Below are positions 7,586-16,072 of a stretch of DNA of 64,000 nucleotides, one piece after another. How positions within the stretch are numbered: the stretch's first letter is position 1; each line of letters starts with the position of its first letter. The stretch covers positions 1-64,000 of the forward strand of contig NZ_JAHTKU010000014.1 of NCBI RefSeq assembly GCF_019192965.1, read 5' to 3'. The notes under the pieces were generated by a model that saw only the letters and a list, made by a program, of their open reading frames with translations, did not search any database and was not told the origin of the DNA. The stretch is from Nocardioides daeguensis (lineage in GTDB: Bacteria > Actinomycetota > Actinomycetes > Propionibacteriales > Nocardioidaceae). Made by a program: the position numbers and the translations under genes.

Positions 7586-8371
7586 TCAGGCAACCTGAAG
7601 CGAGCGCTTCGACAGTCCCATCCAGAACCCGTCGATCACCTGGTCGCCGGGCTCGGTCGGGTCGGTCGCGGCGCCGAGCGTGACGAACAGCGGCGTGTAG
7701 TGCTCGACGGTGGGGTGCGCGAAGGGCATGCCCGGCGCCTTCGAGCGGTACGACGCCAGCTCGTCGACGTCGCCGCGGGCCATCGCCTCACCGGCCCACG
7801 CGTCGAAGTCCGAGGACCAGCCCGGGGCGTCGGCGTCGATCTGCCAGGACGTCAGGAACGGCAGGCCGTGGGTGAGGAAGCCGGACCCGATGATGAGCAC
7901 GCCCTCGTCGCGCAGCGGCTTGAGCCGGCGGCCGATCTCCATCAGCCGGCCCGGGTCGTGGGTGGGCATCGACATCTGCAGGACGGGGATGTCGGCCGCG
8001 GGGTACATGATCTTCAGCGGCACCCACGCGCCGTGGTCGAGGCCGCGCGAGGCGTGCTGGTGGACCGGCTCGGTGCGCGGCATCATCGCCGCCACCCGCG
8101 TGGCCAACGCCGTTGCGTCGGGCGTCCGGTAGGTCATCTTGTAGTACTTAGGGGCGAACCCGCCGAAGTCGTAGACCAGGGGAGCGCCGCTCGCGGTGAG
8201 CGAGAGCGGCGCGGACTCCCAGTGGGCGCTGACGATCAGGATCGCCTTCGGTCGCGGCAGGTCGCCCGCCCAGGCCGCGAGCTGGCTCGACCACAGCGGG
8301 TCGTCGAGGAGCGGGGGAGCGCCGTGCCCGATGTAGAGGGCCGGCATCCGGGTGCTGGTGTCCGTCGTCAT
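7586..8371 (-). CDS. DODA-type extradiol dioxygenase (4,5-DOPA dioxygenase family)
   Basis: This is a non-haem iron/zinc class III extradiol dioxygenase-like protein of 261 residues, related to plant DODA and E. coli YgiD. Family marks are [12 protein letters not shown] near the N-terminus with a metal-binding His, LIVSAHWES with a second His, and the [14 protein letters not shown] segment with a catalytic His. It may open a catechol-type ring, but bacterial members mostly lack defined physiological substrates. GGAG five bases before ATG supports this start; longer N-terminal extensions are out of family. A near-perfect ATAGTT palindrome lies just upstream, so it is probably controlled by a small repressor or quinone/phenol sensor not present in the window. 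Confidence 0.88.
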   Translation of the reverse strand: MTTDTSTRMPALYIGHGAPPLLDDPLWSSQLAAWAGDLPRPKAILIVSAHWESAPLSLTASGAPLVYDFGGFAPKYYKMTYRTPDATALATRVAAMMPRTEPVHQHASRGLDHGAWVPLKIMYPAADIPVLQMSMPTHDPGRLMEIGRRLKPLRDEGVLIIGSGFLTHGLPFLTSWQIDADAPGWSSDFDAWAGEAMARGDVDELASYRSKAPGMPFAHPTVEHYTPLFVTLGAATDPTEPGDQVIDGFWMGLSKRSLQVA

Positions 8372-8381
8372 GTCCACTCCA

Positions 8382-8401
8382 ATAGTTAAGACTTCAACTA
8401 T
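8382..8401. promoter_or_regulatory. ATAGTT-N8-AACTAT palindrome upstream of dioxygenase
   Basis: Perfect 6-bp AT-rich arms lie 11 bases before the dioxygenase start codon. AT-rich sequence is rare in this genome, and MarR- or HxlR-type repressors favour such sites. It would block the promoter or ribosome access. The binding protein is unknown. Confidence 0.5.
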
Positions 8402-8442
8402 ATTCCCGGCGGTTCCTCCCGGCAAGGCCGGACGCCCGCGGC

Positions 8443-9180
8443 TCAGGCCGGCAACGCCCAGTCGACGGGCCGACCGCCGCGCTCCACGAGCAGGGCGTTG
8501 ACTCGGCTGAACGGGCGCGACCCGAAGAACCCGCGCGAGGCCGACAGCGGCGAGGGGTGCGGGGACTCGACCGACGGGATCGAGCCGAGGTGCGCTCTGA
8601 GCGTCTGCGCGTCCCGGCCCCACAGGATCGCGGCGACCGGCGCGCCGGCCTCGGCCCGTCGTACCAAGGCCTGGATCGCGCACGCCGTGACGTGCTCCCA
8701 GCCCTGGCCCCGGTGCGAGCCGGGCTCGCCGGGGCGCACGGTGAGCACCCGGTTGAGCAGCATCACGCCCTGGTCGGCCCAGGCGGTGAGGTCGCCGTGG
8801 CCGGGAGGGACGAAGCCGACGTCGTCGGCCAGCTCCTGGTAGATGTTCCCGAGGCTGCGCGGGATCGGGCGCACGCCCCGGTCGACGGCGAAGCTGAGTC
8901 CGATCGGGTGGCCCGGCGTGGGGTAGGGGTCCTGGCCCACGACGAGGACGCGAACATCGGCGAGCGGGCGCCGGAAGGCGCGGAAGACGTGCTCGCCGGC
9001 CGGCAGGTAGGCGCGGCCCGCGGCGATCTCGGCGCGGAGGAACTGCCCGAGCGCGGCGACCCGGCCCTCCACCGGTGCCAGCGCGTCGGCCCAGTCGGCG
9101 GCCATCAGGCCCTGGTCGACGAGCGACGCAAGAGAACCTGGTCGTGACGAGCCGGCCGAGCTCTGACTGGTTGCACCCAC
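8443..9180 (-). CDS. ung: Uracil-DNA glycosylase, family 1
   Basis: The enzyme removes uracil from DNA as the first step of base excision repair. The catalytic motif [20 protein letters not shown] contains the water-activating Asp, and the C-terminal [18 protein letters not shown] contains the conserved His and Leu insertion loop. The whole frame is 245 residues, slightly longer than the usual 225 or so. The GTG start has no ribosome site, and a start nearer LASLVDQGL or [11 protein letters not shown] is quite possible. It stands alone, with 322 non-coding bases upstream. Confidence 0.93.
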   Translation of the reverse strand: MGATSQSSAGSSRPGSLASLVDQGLMAADWADALAPVEGRVAALGQFLRAEIAAGRAYLPAGEHVFRAFRRPLADVRVLVVGQDPYPTPGHPIGLSFAVDRGVRPIPRSLGNIYQELADDVGFVPPGHGDLTAWADQGVMLLNRVLTVRPGEPGSHRGQGWEHVTACAIQALVRRAEAGAPVAAILWGRDAQTLRAHLGSIPSVESPHPSPLSASRGFFGSRPFSRVNALLVERGGRPVDWALPA

Positions 9181-9502
9181 GGCCGAACCCTAGGACACCA
9201 AAGGCGTCGCGGTCCCCCCAGACCCCACCCCTCCGAGGGTCCGGCCGTGGTTGCTGCTCCCTGTCGTCGCGGTGCCGGCGCGCGCCCCACCCCCTCCTCG
9301 GGGCGCCCGCCGACGTGCGACGAGCTCCGGCGCGGATCTCGAGCCCTGTTGGTCCTCCGGGGGCACTCCCGGCAATGGGGTGCCGGACCCGGTGGGGCTC
9401 CCTCCAACGAACGTCGAGGTCCGCGTCGGTAATGAGAACTCTACGGAGCGACCCGGGGTGCGCGAATCGGGAACGCGGCCGGGACCGGTTAGTCCGTTGG
9501 GA
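9181..9502. other. 322-base non-coding region with GC hairpin
   Basis: No frame here has family-like content or actinobacterial codon bias with a plausible start. A perfect 7-bp hairpin, GCGCCCC (9282-9288) and GGGGCGC (9300-9306), with an 11-base loop, could end a transcript on either strand. On the minus strand the region lies downstream of the PLP decarboxylase stop and upstream of ung, so it may carry the ung promoter or a small RNA. I do not recognise a known RNA family. Confidence 0.4.
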
Positions 9503-10930
9503 CTATGTCCCGGCAGCGACCGGCCGGGCCAGCCGGTCGAGGAAGGCCACGAGGACCGCCTCACGCAGCGCCGGCGGCGCGACGTCGAGCAGCGCGTTGA
9601 CCGACGCCATCCGCTCGGGCAGGCCGATCTCGCCGCCGTCCCCGGCCAGGCCGCCGGCGGCCAGCAGCAGGTCGAGCTCGGCGTCGCCGAGGGTCACCGG
9701 GTCCAGCGCCCGCAGCAGCTCCGCGACTCCGGGATCGACCGGCACCGGACCGGCCCCCAGGGCTGCGGCGACGGACTCCTCCAGCGCGGCCAGGAAGGCG
9801 GCGGGCTCGGTCGCGGCGCTGATCGCGACGTGCAGCGACGGCGGCCGGTCGCGGTACGACAGCTGGGGCTGGACGAACCACCCGCGCACCGCCATCTCGT
9901 CGCAGACCGTGAACACGTCGAGCGGCCCGTCGGCGACCGCGGCCACCAGCGTCGACTCCGGGGCGGCGACCAGGGCGAGCCCGCCGAGGGTCGAGATCCC
10001 TGCCGCGATCGTGTCGGTGGCGGCCAGCGCCTGCTCGGCCAGCCGGAGGTACCCGGCGTCGCCGATCGCCTGCACCGTCGCCCACGCCCCGGCCGTCGGG
10101 CCGCCCGAGCGCGTCGACTGCAGGGTCGCGTTGAGCATCGTGTAGCCGGGCCAGCCGGCGTGGGCGAAGTACTGCGGGCGGCGCAGCGCGGGCGTGCGGT
10201 GCAGGAGCAGCGACGCGCCCTTGGGTGCGTAGGCGTACTTGTGCAGGTCGGTGGAGATCGACGTGACGCCCTCGACCGCGAAGGTCCACGGCGTCACCGG
10301 CCGTCCCAGCCGGGCGGCGTACGGCAGCACCCAGCCGCCGATGCACGCGTCGACGTGGCAGCGCACGCCCCGGGCGGCCGCCGCCGCCGCGATCTGCGGG
10401 ACCGGGTCCACCACGCCGTCCGCGTACGACGGCGCGCTGGCCACCACCAGCACGGTGGTGTCGTCGAGGGCGGCCGCCATCGCCGCTGCGTCGGCGCGGT
10501 GGTCGGGACCGGTCGGCACCACGACCACCCGGAGGCCGAAGTAGTGCCCGGCCTTGTGGAACGCCGCGTGCACCGTGTCGGGCACGACGATCGACGGCGA
10601 GGCGATCTCCGGGTGGGCGTCGCGCGCGCCCAGCACCGCCAGCAGGCAGGACTCGGTGCCGCCCGACGTCAGCGTCCCGACCATCGAGGCAGGTCCCTCG
10701 ACCAGGTCGCGGGCGAAGGCCACGAGGTCGTTCTCCATCGCCAGCAGGCTCGGGAACGCCGTCGGGTCCAGGCCGTTGCTGCCGGCGAACGCCGCCACGG
10801 CCTCGCGGGCGAGCGCGTCGACCTCGGCCAGCCCGGCGTCGTACACGTAGGCCAGGGTCCGGCCGCCGTGCACGGGTAGGTCGTCCTCCTGCAGCGCGAC
10901 CAGTCGCTTGCGGATCTCCTCAGGCGTCAA
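9503..10930 (-). CDS. Group II PLP-dependent decarboxylase, sphingosine-1-phosphate-lyase-like
   Basis: The protein has 475 residues, fold-type I. The PLP-lysine motif is STDLHKYAYAPKGASLLLHR, with the usual His-Lys pair. Upstream are GTLTSGGTESCLLAVLGARD (phosphate-binding loop) and CHVDACIGGWVLPY, a segment characteristic of sphingosine-1-phosphate lyases and related decarboxylases rather than of glutamate decarboxylase. It probably decarboxylates an amino acid or cleaves a phospho-aminoalcohol; the substrate is not determined. I chose the TTG start (LTPEEIRKRL) because GGGAGG lies nine bases upstream; it overlaps the end of the transporter gene by 11 bases, indicating coupling. The long N-terminal extension in the same frame is composed of antisense-like Arg/Pro and was excluded. 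Confidence 0.82.
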   Translation of the reverse strand: MTPEEIRKRLVALQEDDLPVHGGRTLAYVYDAGLAEVDALAREAVAAFAGSNGLDPTAFPSLLAMENDLVAFARDLVEGPASMVGTLTSGGTESCLLAVLGARDAHPEIASPSIVVPDTVHAAFHKAGHYFGLRVVVVPTGPDHRADAAAMAAALDDTTVLVVASAPSYADGVVDPVPQIAAAAAARGVRCHVDACIGGWVLPYAARLGRPVTPWTFAVEGVTSISTDLHKYAYAPKGASLLLHRTPALRRPQYFAHAGWPGYTMLNATLQSTRSGGPTAGAWATVQAIGDAGYLRLAEQALAATDTIAAGISTLGGLALVAAPESTLVAAVADGPLDVFTVCDEMAVRGWFVQPQLSYRDRPPSLHVAISAATEPAAFLAALEESVAAALGAGPVPVDPGVAELLRALDPVTLGDAELDLLLAAGGLAGDGGEIGLPERMASVNALLDVAPPALREAVLVAFLDRLARPVAAGT

Positions 10931-12254
10931 CGAGATCGACCTCCCTCTCGTCGAGAGCGTAGCCACGCAGCCACCACAGGCTCGCGAGCACCAGCAGGGC
11001 CGGCAGCACCGAGAAGCCGAGCGTGATCGCGGTGACCGCGGAGTCCGGCTGCGCCACGTCGCCGCTGTCGCTGGACCGGTAGGACCCCAGCGCCAGCGCC
11101 ACCGCGAACAGGCCGGGGCCCAACGCCAGGCCGAGGGTCTCGCCGGCGGTCCACACGCCCGTGTAGACACCCACCCGCGAGGAGCCGGTCCGCCGCGCGT
11201 CGACGGCTGCCGCGTCCGGCAGCATCGCCATCGGGAACACCTGGGCGCCGGCGTACCCGACGCCGACCAGGCCCACCGCCGCGAACACCACGGCCGACGG
11301 CACGTGCCCGGCGAGCACGGCCAGCGCGGCGCCGGCGGCGAGCACGAGCGAGGAGGCGACGTACCCCTGCTTCTTGCCGATCCGCCGCCCGAGCGCCGCC
11401 CACCCGGGCGTCAGCAGCAGCGCCGGCCCGACGAAGCAGACGAACAGGATCGTCGCGGCGCCGTCGCGTTCGAGGACGTCGCCGGCGAGGTAGTCGACGC
11501 CGGCGAGCATGCAGCCGGTGGCGAGCGCCTGCAGGACGAAGGTGACCAGCAGCAGCCGGAAGTCCCGCGCGGCGGCGACCAGGCGGAGCTGGTCGCGCAG
11601 CGTGCCCGGTCCCGGCGCCACCTCGCCGACCCGGGCACCGCGGGTGCCGCGGTAGGCCAGCAGCGCGCCGGTGACGATGATCGCCGCCATCACGACGCCC
11701 ATCGCGCGGTAGCCGTCGCGGCCGCCGACCGCGTCCCGGATCGCCGGCGCACTCGCCCCCGCGAGCAGGATCGTGAACGCCAGGATCGCCACCCGCCAGG
11801 TCATCAGCCGGGTGCGCTCGGCGTAGGAGTCGGTGATCTCGGCGGGCATCGCGACGTAGGGCACCTGGAAGAAGGCGTAGGCGGTTGCGCAGGCCAGGAA
11901 GGCGACCAGCACCCACGCCGCGTCGAACGCCTGCGAGCCGAGGTCGGGGCCGGCGAAGAGGACGGCGAAGCAGACGCCCAGCACGAGGCCGGCGCGTAGC
12001 AGCCACGGCCGTCGCGGCCCGCGCGGGTCGACGGTGCGGTCGCTGATCCGGCCCGCCACCGGGTTGAGGACGACGTCCCACGCCTTCGGAAGGAAGACGA
12101 TCGCCCCCGCCAGCAGCGCGGGCACGGCGAGGCTGTCGGTCAGGTAGGGGAGCAGCATCAGGCCCGGCACGGTGCCGAACGCGCCGGTGGCGACCGACCC
12201 GGCGCCGTACCCGATCCGGACGCTGCGGGGGAGGGGCGTCCCCGGGGAGCTCAC
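10920..12254 (-). CDS. GPH-type MFS transporter (sugar/cation symporter family)
   Basis: This is an integral membrane protein of about 444 residues with roughly 12 hydrophobic segments. The N-terminal VRIGYGAGSVATGAFG and KAWDVVLNPVAGRISDRT (with a conserved D-x-x-x-N-P-x-x-G-x-x-S-D) are hallmarks of the glycoside-pentoside-hexuronide:cation symporter group, which includes MelB; steroid and xenobiotic carriers also fall here. The GTG start overlaps the stop of the upstream hydrolase as GTGA and is followed by an 11-base overlap with the PLP decarboxylase, so three proteins come from one message. It may import the decarboxylase substrate; that is inference from order alone. Confidence 0.85.
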   Translation of the reverse strand: MSSPGTPLPRSVRIGYGAGSVATGAFGTVPGLMLLPYLTDSLAVPALLAGAIVFLPKAWDVVLNPVAGRISDRTVDPRGPRRPWLLRAGLVLGVCFAVLFAGPDLGSQAFDAAWVLVAFLACATAYAFFQVPYVAMPAEITDSYAERTRLMTWRVAILAFTILLAGASAPAIRDAVGGRDGYRAMGVVMAAIIVTGALLAYRGTRGARVGEVAPGPGTLRDQLRLVAAARDFRLLLVTFVLQALATGCMLAGVDYLAGDVLERDGAATILFVCFVGPALLLTPGWAALGRRIGKKQGYVASSLVLAAGAALAVLAGHVPSAVVFAAVGLVGVGYAGAQVFPMAMLPDAAAVDARRTGSSRVGVYTGVWTAGETLGLALGPGLFAVALALGSYRSSDSGDVAQPDSAVTAITLGFSVLPALLVLASLWWLRGYALDEREVDLVDA

Positions 12255-13435
12255 TTCCCGAGCGCCCGCGAGGCCGCGGAGGAGTGGCGCCGCTTCCGGT
12301 TGGTGCCGATCGGCGCGGTCGCCCGGCTGTCGGTCGACCACTGGGAGATCCACTCGTCCATGACCAGCCAGGTGGTGGTCCGGGCGGCGCGGCCGGTCAG
12401 CATGCCGAGGTGGCCACCGGGCACGACCTCGAAGCGGACCTCGGGCGACTTGGTCAGGATCGGTACGACGGCACGCACCGCCGGGACCGGCGCGATGCCG
12501 TCGGTCGAACCGCCGAACACCAGCACCGGGACGGTGATCTCACCCAGGTCGATGGTCCGGTCGTCGAGCTCGAAGGTGCCGCTGGCGAGCTGGTTGCCCT
12601 TGGCGAAGCGGTGGTAGAGCTGGCCGAACGTGCGCCCGGGGTAGGCGATCATGTTCGCCGTGAAGTGGTCGACCGCCTCGACCTGCGCGAGGAACTCGCG
12701 GTCGTCGACGTGGGTCGCCAGCGCGATCGGCTTGGTCACCAGCTTCTGGAACGCGGTGAGTTGGAAGGCCCACTTCACCAGTGGCTTCGGCGCCCCGCCC
12801 AGCATCTGGTAGCCCTTGGTGACCGGGCCCTTGCCGTTGAACAGGTTGAGCAGCGGCCGGAACGGTGCCAGCAGCGGCACGAGCGAGATGTCGATCGGCG
12901 AGCCGACGACGGTCAGCGACGCGACGGGCAGGTCGCCGGAGCGCTGGTCGGCGAGGGTGAGCAGGGAGAAGATGCCGCCCAGCGACCAGCCGATCACGTG
13001 CACGGGACGGCCGCCGGCGTGCTTCGACACCTCGCGGATCGCGGTCGGCACGACCTCGTCGACCCAGTGCTCCATGCCGAGGTTGCGGTCACGGAAGGAG
13101 ACCTCGCCGTACTCCACCAGGTAGGTCGGCCGCCCCTCCGTCACGAAGTGCTCGACCAGCGAGCACCCGCGCCGCAGGTCGTAGCAGCTCGCCGGTGCCG
13201 CGAGCGGTGTCACCAGCAGCACCGGGTCGCCGTGCTCCTGGACGTGGCCCGCCGGGCGGTAGTGGTAGACCTCGCGCAGGGTCCCGTCGTCGATCAGGGT
13301 GCGCGGCATCGGCCGCAGGTCGGCGACGCCGCCGTAGAGCAGCTTGTGGGCGACGTTGCTCGCCGCAGCGACGACCTGGTCCGGGGCGGGGAGCAGGCCG
13401 ACGCCCGGGACGGAGCGCAGGGGCACCAGATCCAT
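12251..13435 (-). CDS. PhaC-like alpha/beta hydrolase
   Basis: This is an alpha/beta hydrolase of 394 residues related to class III/I polyhydroxyalkanoate synthases. The nucleophile elbow is VHVIGWSLGGIFSLL, with Ser where true PHA synthases have Cys (G-x-C-x-G), so hydrolase or acyltransferase activity is more likely than polymerisation. The late Asp (VFGGSTDGIAPV) and His (VVPGGHLGML) complete the triad. It starts at an ATG beginning MDLVPLRSV, is first in a tightly coupled three-gene set with the transporter and PLP decarboxylase, and has an Arg/Ser-rich C-terminal tail. Substrate unknown. Confidence 0.8.
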   Translation of the reverse strand: MDLVPLRSVPGVGLLPAPDQVVAAASNVAHKLLYGGVADLRPMPRTLIDDGTLREVYHYRPAGHVQEHGDPVLLVTPLAAPASCYDLRRGCSLVEHFVTEGRPTYLVEYGEVSFRDRNLGMEHWVDEVVPTAIREVSKHAGGRPVHVIGWSLGGIFSLLTLADQRSGDLPVASLTVVGSPIDISLVPLLAPFRPLLNLFNGKGPVTKGYQMLGGAPKPLVKWAFQLTAFQKLVTKPIALATHVDDREFLAQVEAVDHFTANMIAYPGRTFGQLYHRFAKGNQLASGTFELDDRTIDLGEITVPVLVFGGSTDGIAPVPAVRAVVPILTKSPEVRFEVVPGGHLGMLTGRAARTTTWLVMDEWISQWSTDSRATAPIGTNRKRRHSSAASRALGK

Positions 13436-13490
13436 GGGCGAAAACTACCGCGCAGCGCCGGCTCGCGCCGCTGTCGTCCGAGAACGGGTT

Positions 13491-14105
13491 CTACTTCCAG
13501 GCGACCGACGCCAGCACCGCGTCGAACCACTGCGGCGTGCGTGGGTCGTCGGCCTTGCCGTCCAGCACCAGCTCGACGAGGCTGCCCTCGACCTCGGCGG
13601 CCCAGGTGTAGCGCGTCATGCGCAGCGTCGCGTCGAACTCGTTGGCCGTGGTGGTGCTGGCGGTGATGCCCTCGACGCCGTCGACCACCCGGTTGTCGCC
13701 CCGTACGAGCGGCGGGTCCAGCTCGGTGCGGTCGCCGACGCCTACCGCCTCGGCGACCTCGTCGAGCCCGTCGGTCGCGTTGCCCATGACCTTCGACTCG
13801 TAGACCGCCATGGTCCAGTAGTCCGGCGTCTCCCGGTAGCTGGCCTGGGTCCGGCCGTCGCCGTCGAGCTCCCAGTCCCCGTTGGGGAGCCGGAAGGACA
13901 CCAGCGGTGTCTCGATCGTGCGTCCGGTGGCGGCCGGTGACGGCGCGGAGGCGGTGGGGCTGGGTGCGGCGCTGCCCGTGGACGCGTCGGCAGCGGGCGA
14001 CCGGCTCGGCGAGGGCGACGGGTCGCCCCCGTCCTGGCAGGCGCCGAGGAGCAGGGCGAGGCAGGCGCCGGCGGCGAGGAGTCCGGTCCGGGTACGACGT
14101 CTCAA
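13491..14105 (-). CDS. Putative lipoprotein of unknown function
   Basis: The protein has 204 residues. A lipoprotein signal peptide reads LRRRTRTGLLAAGACLALLLGAC, with the lipobox LLLGAC and acylated Cys at about residue 23. A Ser/Pro/Ala linker of about 35 residues follows, then a compact domain (LVSFRLPNGDWELD, YTWAAEVEGSLVELVLDG). The start is a TTG near a weak AAAGG, because no ATG or GTG lies in frame close to the signal peptide. It is therefore an extracytoplasmic membrane-anchored protein. The layout resembles another lipoprotein in the window (24601-25275), but I recognise no enzyme motif in either. Confidence 0.75.
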   Translation of the reverse strand: MRRRTRTGLLAAGACLALLLGACQDGGDPSPSPSRSPAADASTGSAAPSPTASAPSPAATGRTIETPLVSFRLPNGDWELDGDGRTQASYRETPDYWTMAVYESKVMGNATDGLDEVAEAVGVGDRTELDPPLVRGDNRVVDGVEGITASTTTANEFDATLRMTRYTWAAEVEGSLVELVLDGKADDPRTPQWFDAVLASVAWK

Positions 14106-14270
14106 GGCACCGGCCTTTCCGAGAGGGGGAGCCGCCAGCGTAGGCGGCCGGTCGCGGGTGGAGGAACTTCGGGTCGGGGGGTGTAAGGGTCGGGGGGCGG
14201 GGGAAGGCCATCGGGAGACCATGCTGCGCGGCCGGTGCCCGCGCGCCTCTCGGGAAGGAACCAGCCGCCG

Positions 14271-14747
14271 ATGTTGCCGCAGTTCATCACCGACTTCACA
14301 GCCGCGGCGGTGAAGGCCTCGCCGAAGGGCATCGCCGTCGTCGAGCAGGCCATCCAGGAGGCGATCGACGAGATCAACCGGATGATGCCGATGATCGACC
14401 CCGAGGAGTTCAGCGCCGACGCCTTCATCCCGAAGTCCGCCTTCGGTGCGGCCGAGCGCTCGCCGCTGGTCGCCCTCCACCACGCCAAGGCCCATGCCGT
14501 CATGCGCGACACCCTCGTGGGGGTCGTGACCGACCTCGAGAACTTCAAGGCCGCCTGCGTCGCGGCCCGCGACGGCTTCGTCGAGGTCGACACCGACGCC
14601 CGGACCGAGCTCAACGCGCGAGTGAACGCGATCACCGCGCTCGGCAACGCCGACACCGGCAACGCCGATGACGCCTACCACCAGGCGGTCTACGACAACG
14701 CGAACGCCCAGGCGAGCGAGACCAACCCCGACGAGCAGGAGGGCTGA
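14271..14747 (+). CDS. Small helical protein, possible type VII secretion-associated substrate
   Basis: The protein has 158 residues with no signal peptide or membrane segment. It is mainly helical, with a disordered acidic tail ending NPDEQEG. GGGAAGGA precedes the ATG (MLPQFITDF) by 11 bases. The second gene starts three bases after the stop. Size, helix content and the partner (an N-terminal helical domain plus Pro/Gly-rich region) recall ESX/type VII secretion pairs, but I see no WXG motif. No secretion ATPase (EccC) or other ESX component is in the window. Function unassigned; the type VII idea is inference. Confidence 0.6.
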   Translation: MLPQFITDFTAAAVKASPKGIAVVEQAIQEAIDEINRMMPMIDPEEFSADAFIPKSAFGAAERSPLVALHHAKAHAVMRDTLVGVVTDLENFKAACVAARDGFVEVDTDARTELNARVNAITALGNADTGNADDAYHQAVYDNANAQASETNPDEQEG

Positions 14748-14750
14748 GCG

Positions 14751-16028
14751 ATGGCCGGTGAGCACATCCGCAAGGCCGAGGCGGTCACGGCGCTGTCCGA
14801 CTCCGACCAGGTCAACGCCTCGGGCATCACGTGGGGCCTGCACGCGGCGAGGCTCAGAAAGCTGAAGAGGATCCTCGAGACCACGGCGGCGACGGTGAAG
14901 CTCGGCTTCAGCGACGGGGCCGAGGGCGACCCCGAGGGCACCGCCGAGCGCGGCAGCGCCGCCTTCCTCGCCCTCAGCGTCCAGGTCGGGGAGCGTTCGG
15001 AGCAGATGAAGGCGGCCGGTGGGGTCCTGAACACGGCGAGCGGCCGCCTGCGGGCGGTCGAGCAGATCCGCGACAACAAGTACGTCGACCCCGGCGCGGC
15101 ACCCACGAAGCCCAACCCGACCGGCATGACCGACGACGACTACGCCGCGGCGAAGAAGCAGTACGACAAGGACAAGACCGCCCACGACCAGGCCGCCTCG
15201 ACCTACGACCACCACGACGAGTCGGCCCGGGTTGCGTTGGCGAACCTCGACGAGGCCTACGGCGACGCGTCCGCGGTGCTCGCCGACATCCACGGGGAGC
15301 CGGTCTATCCCGAGGACCTCCCGCCGGCGGGCAACACGCCCGGCGGTTCTCCGGGCCTGCCGATCCGGCGCGGCACGCCGCCGACGCTCGGGGAGCCCGA
15401 GGGTCCGCAGACCCCGCCCGGCAACGACCCGGGCGACCCGGGCGACCCGACCCACCCGCCGCACGTGGTGCCGCCGGCCGACCCGTTCGACCCCTGGGAC
15501 CCCGGCAACCCGGGCGACTTCCTCGAGCCCGGCAGCCCGCCGGTCGGGCCGTCGGTGCTGACCCCGGGTGGTGGACCGGGCGGTGGCCCGGGCGGCGCCG
15601 GCGGAGGTGGCGGTGGGATCAACCCGTTCGCCGCGGGTGCCGTGGGCGCCGGTGTCGCCGGCATGCCGGGCCTCGCCAACGCCGTGCGCGGCCTGCTCGG
15701 GGGCGGTGGCGTGCCCGGACAGTCCGTGGGGCGGATCGGCGCGAGCTCGCGCACCGCGGGTGCCGGCTCGCTCGGTCGTTCCGGGGTCGGTACGCCGGGC
15801 AGCCAGGCCGGCCGCGGTGCCGGTGGTCGTGCGGGTGGTCGCGCGGGTGGTCGTGGTGCCGCGGGTGCGGCCGGCGGTCGCGGCGCGCGCTCGGGTGCCG
15901 GAGCGGCGGGCGCTGCGGGCGGCCGGGGCCGGCGCACGGGCGAGGAGGGCGACGAGGAGCGCGACCTCTTCGACGACGGCAGCGACTGGATCGACGACGA
16001 GGGGGCCGCGCCCGGCGTCCTGTCCTGA
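14751..16028 (+). CDS. Pro/Gly-rich protein with acidic tail, PPE-like architecture
   Basis: The protein has 425 residues in four parts. An N-terminal helical part runs to about residue 190 and contains a Y-D-H-H-D sequence that fits the YxxxD/E type VII export signal. Next comes a Pro/Asp-rich segment (about 190-270) with PGNDPGDPGDP repeats. A Gly/Ala/Arg-rich segment (about 270-395) contains GGRAGGRAGGRG repeats. A conserved-looking acidic tail reads DLFDDGSDWIDDEGAAPGVL. There is no signal peptide. This resembles PPE-like proteins of actinobacterial ESX loci. It is coupled to the preceding 158-residue gene with a 3-base gap. The low-complexity segments inflate any similarity score, so the assignment is tentative. 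Confidence 0.65.
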   Translation: MAGEHIRKAEAVTALSDSDQVNASGITWGLHAARLRKLKRILETTAATVKLGFSDGAEGDPEGTAERGSAAFLALSVQVGERSEQMKAAGGVLNTASGRLRAVEQIRDNKYVDPGAAPTKPNPTGMTDDDYAAAKKQYDKDKTAHDQAASTYDHHDESARVALANLDEAYGDASAVLADIHGEPVYPEDLPPAGNTPGGSPGLPIRRGTPPTLGEPEGPQTPPGNDPGDPGDPTHPPHVVPPADPFDPWDPGNPGDFLEPGSPPVGPSVLTPGGGPGGGPGGAGGGGGGINPFAAGAVGAGVAGMPGLANAVRGLLGGGGVPGQSVGRIGASSRTAGAGSLGRSGVGTPGSQAGRGAGGRAGGRAGGRGAAGAAGGRGARSGAGAAGAAGGRGRRTGEEGDEERDLFDDGSDWIDDEGAAPGVLS

Positions 16029-16036
16029 GGGGGACC

Positions 16037-16072
16037 GGGCTCAGGGCAGGGCTCAGGAGGGGGCTCAGGACA
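16037..16072. repeat. Three short GGGCTCAGG tandem units
   Basis: GGGCTCAGGGCA, GGGCTCAGGAGG and GGGCTCAGGACA follow one another between two convergent genes. The third unit contains the otsA stop codon. They probably arose by slippage; I infer no function. Confidence 0.55.

Noticed and set aside
9431-9450. Zur-like half site (AATGAGAAC) in the gene-free stretch
   Set aside because: A Zur box needs a palindrome such as TGAAAATGATTTTCA. The second half is missing, so I did not annotate it.
12251-13435. True polyhydroxyalkanoate synthase
   Set aside because: The nucleophile elbow is GWSLGG with Ser; PHA synthases need Cys at that place.
14271-14747. WXG100 (ESAT-6-like) protein
   Set aside because: At 158 residues it is too long and has no Trp-x-Gly motif. 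I kept it as only a possible type VII-associated protein.
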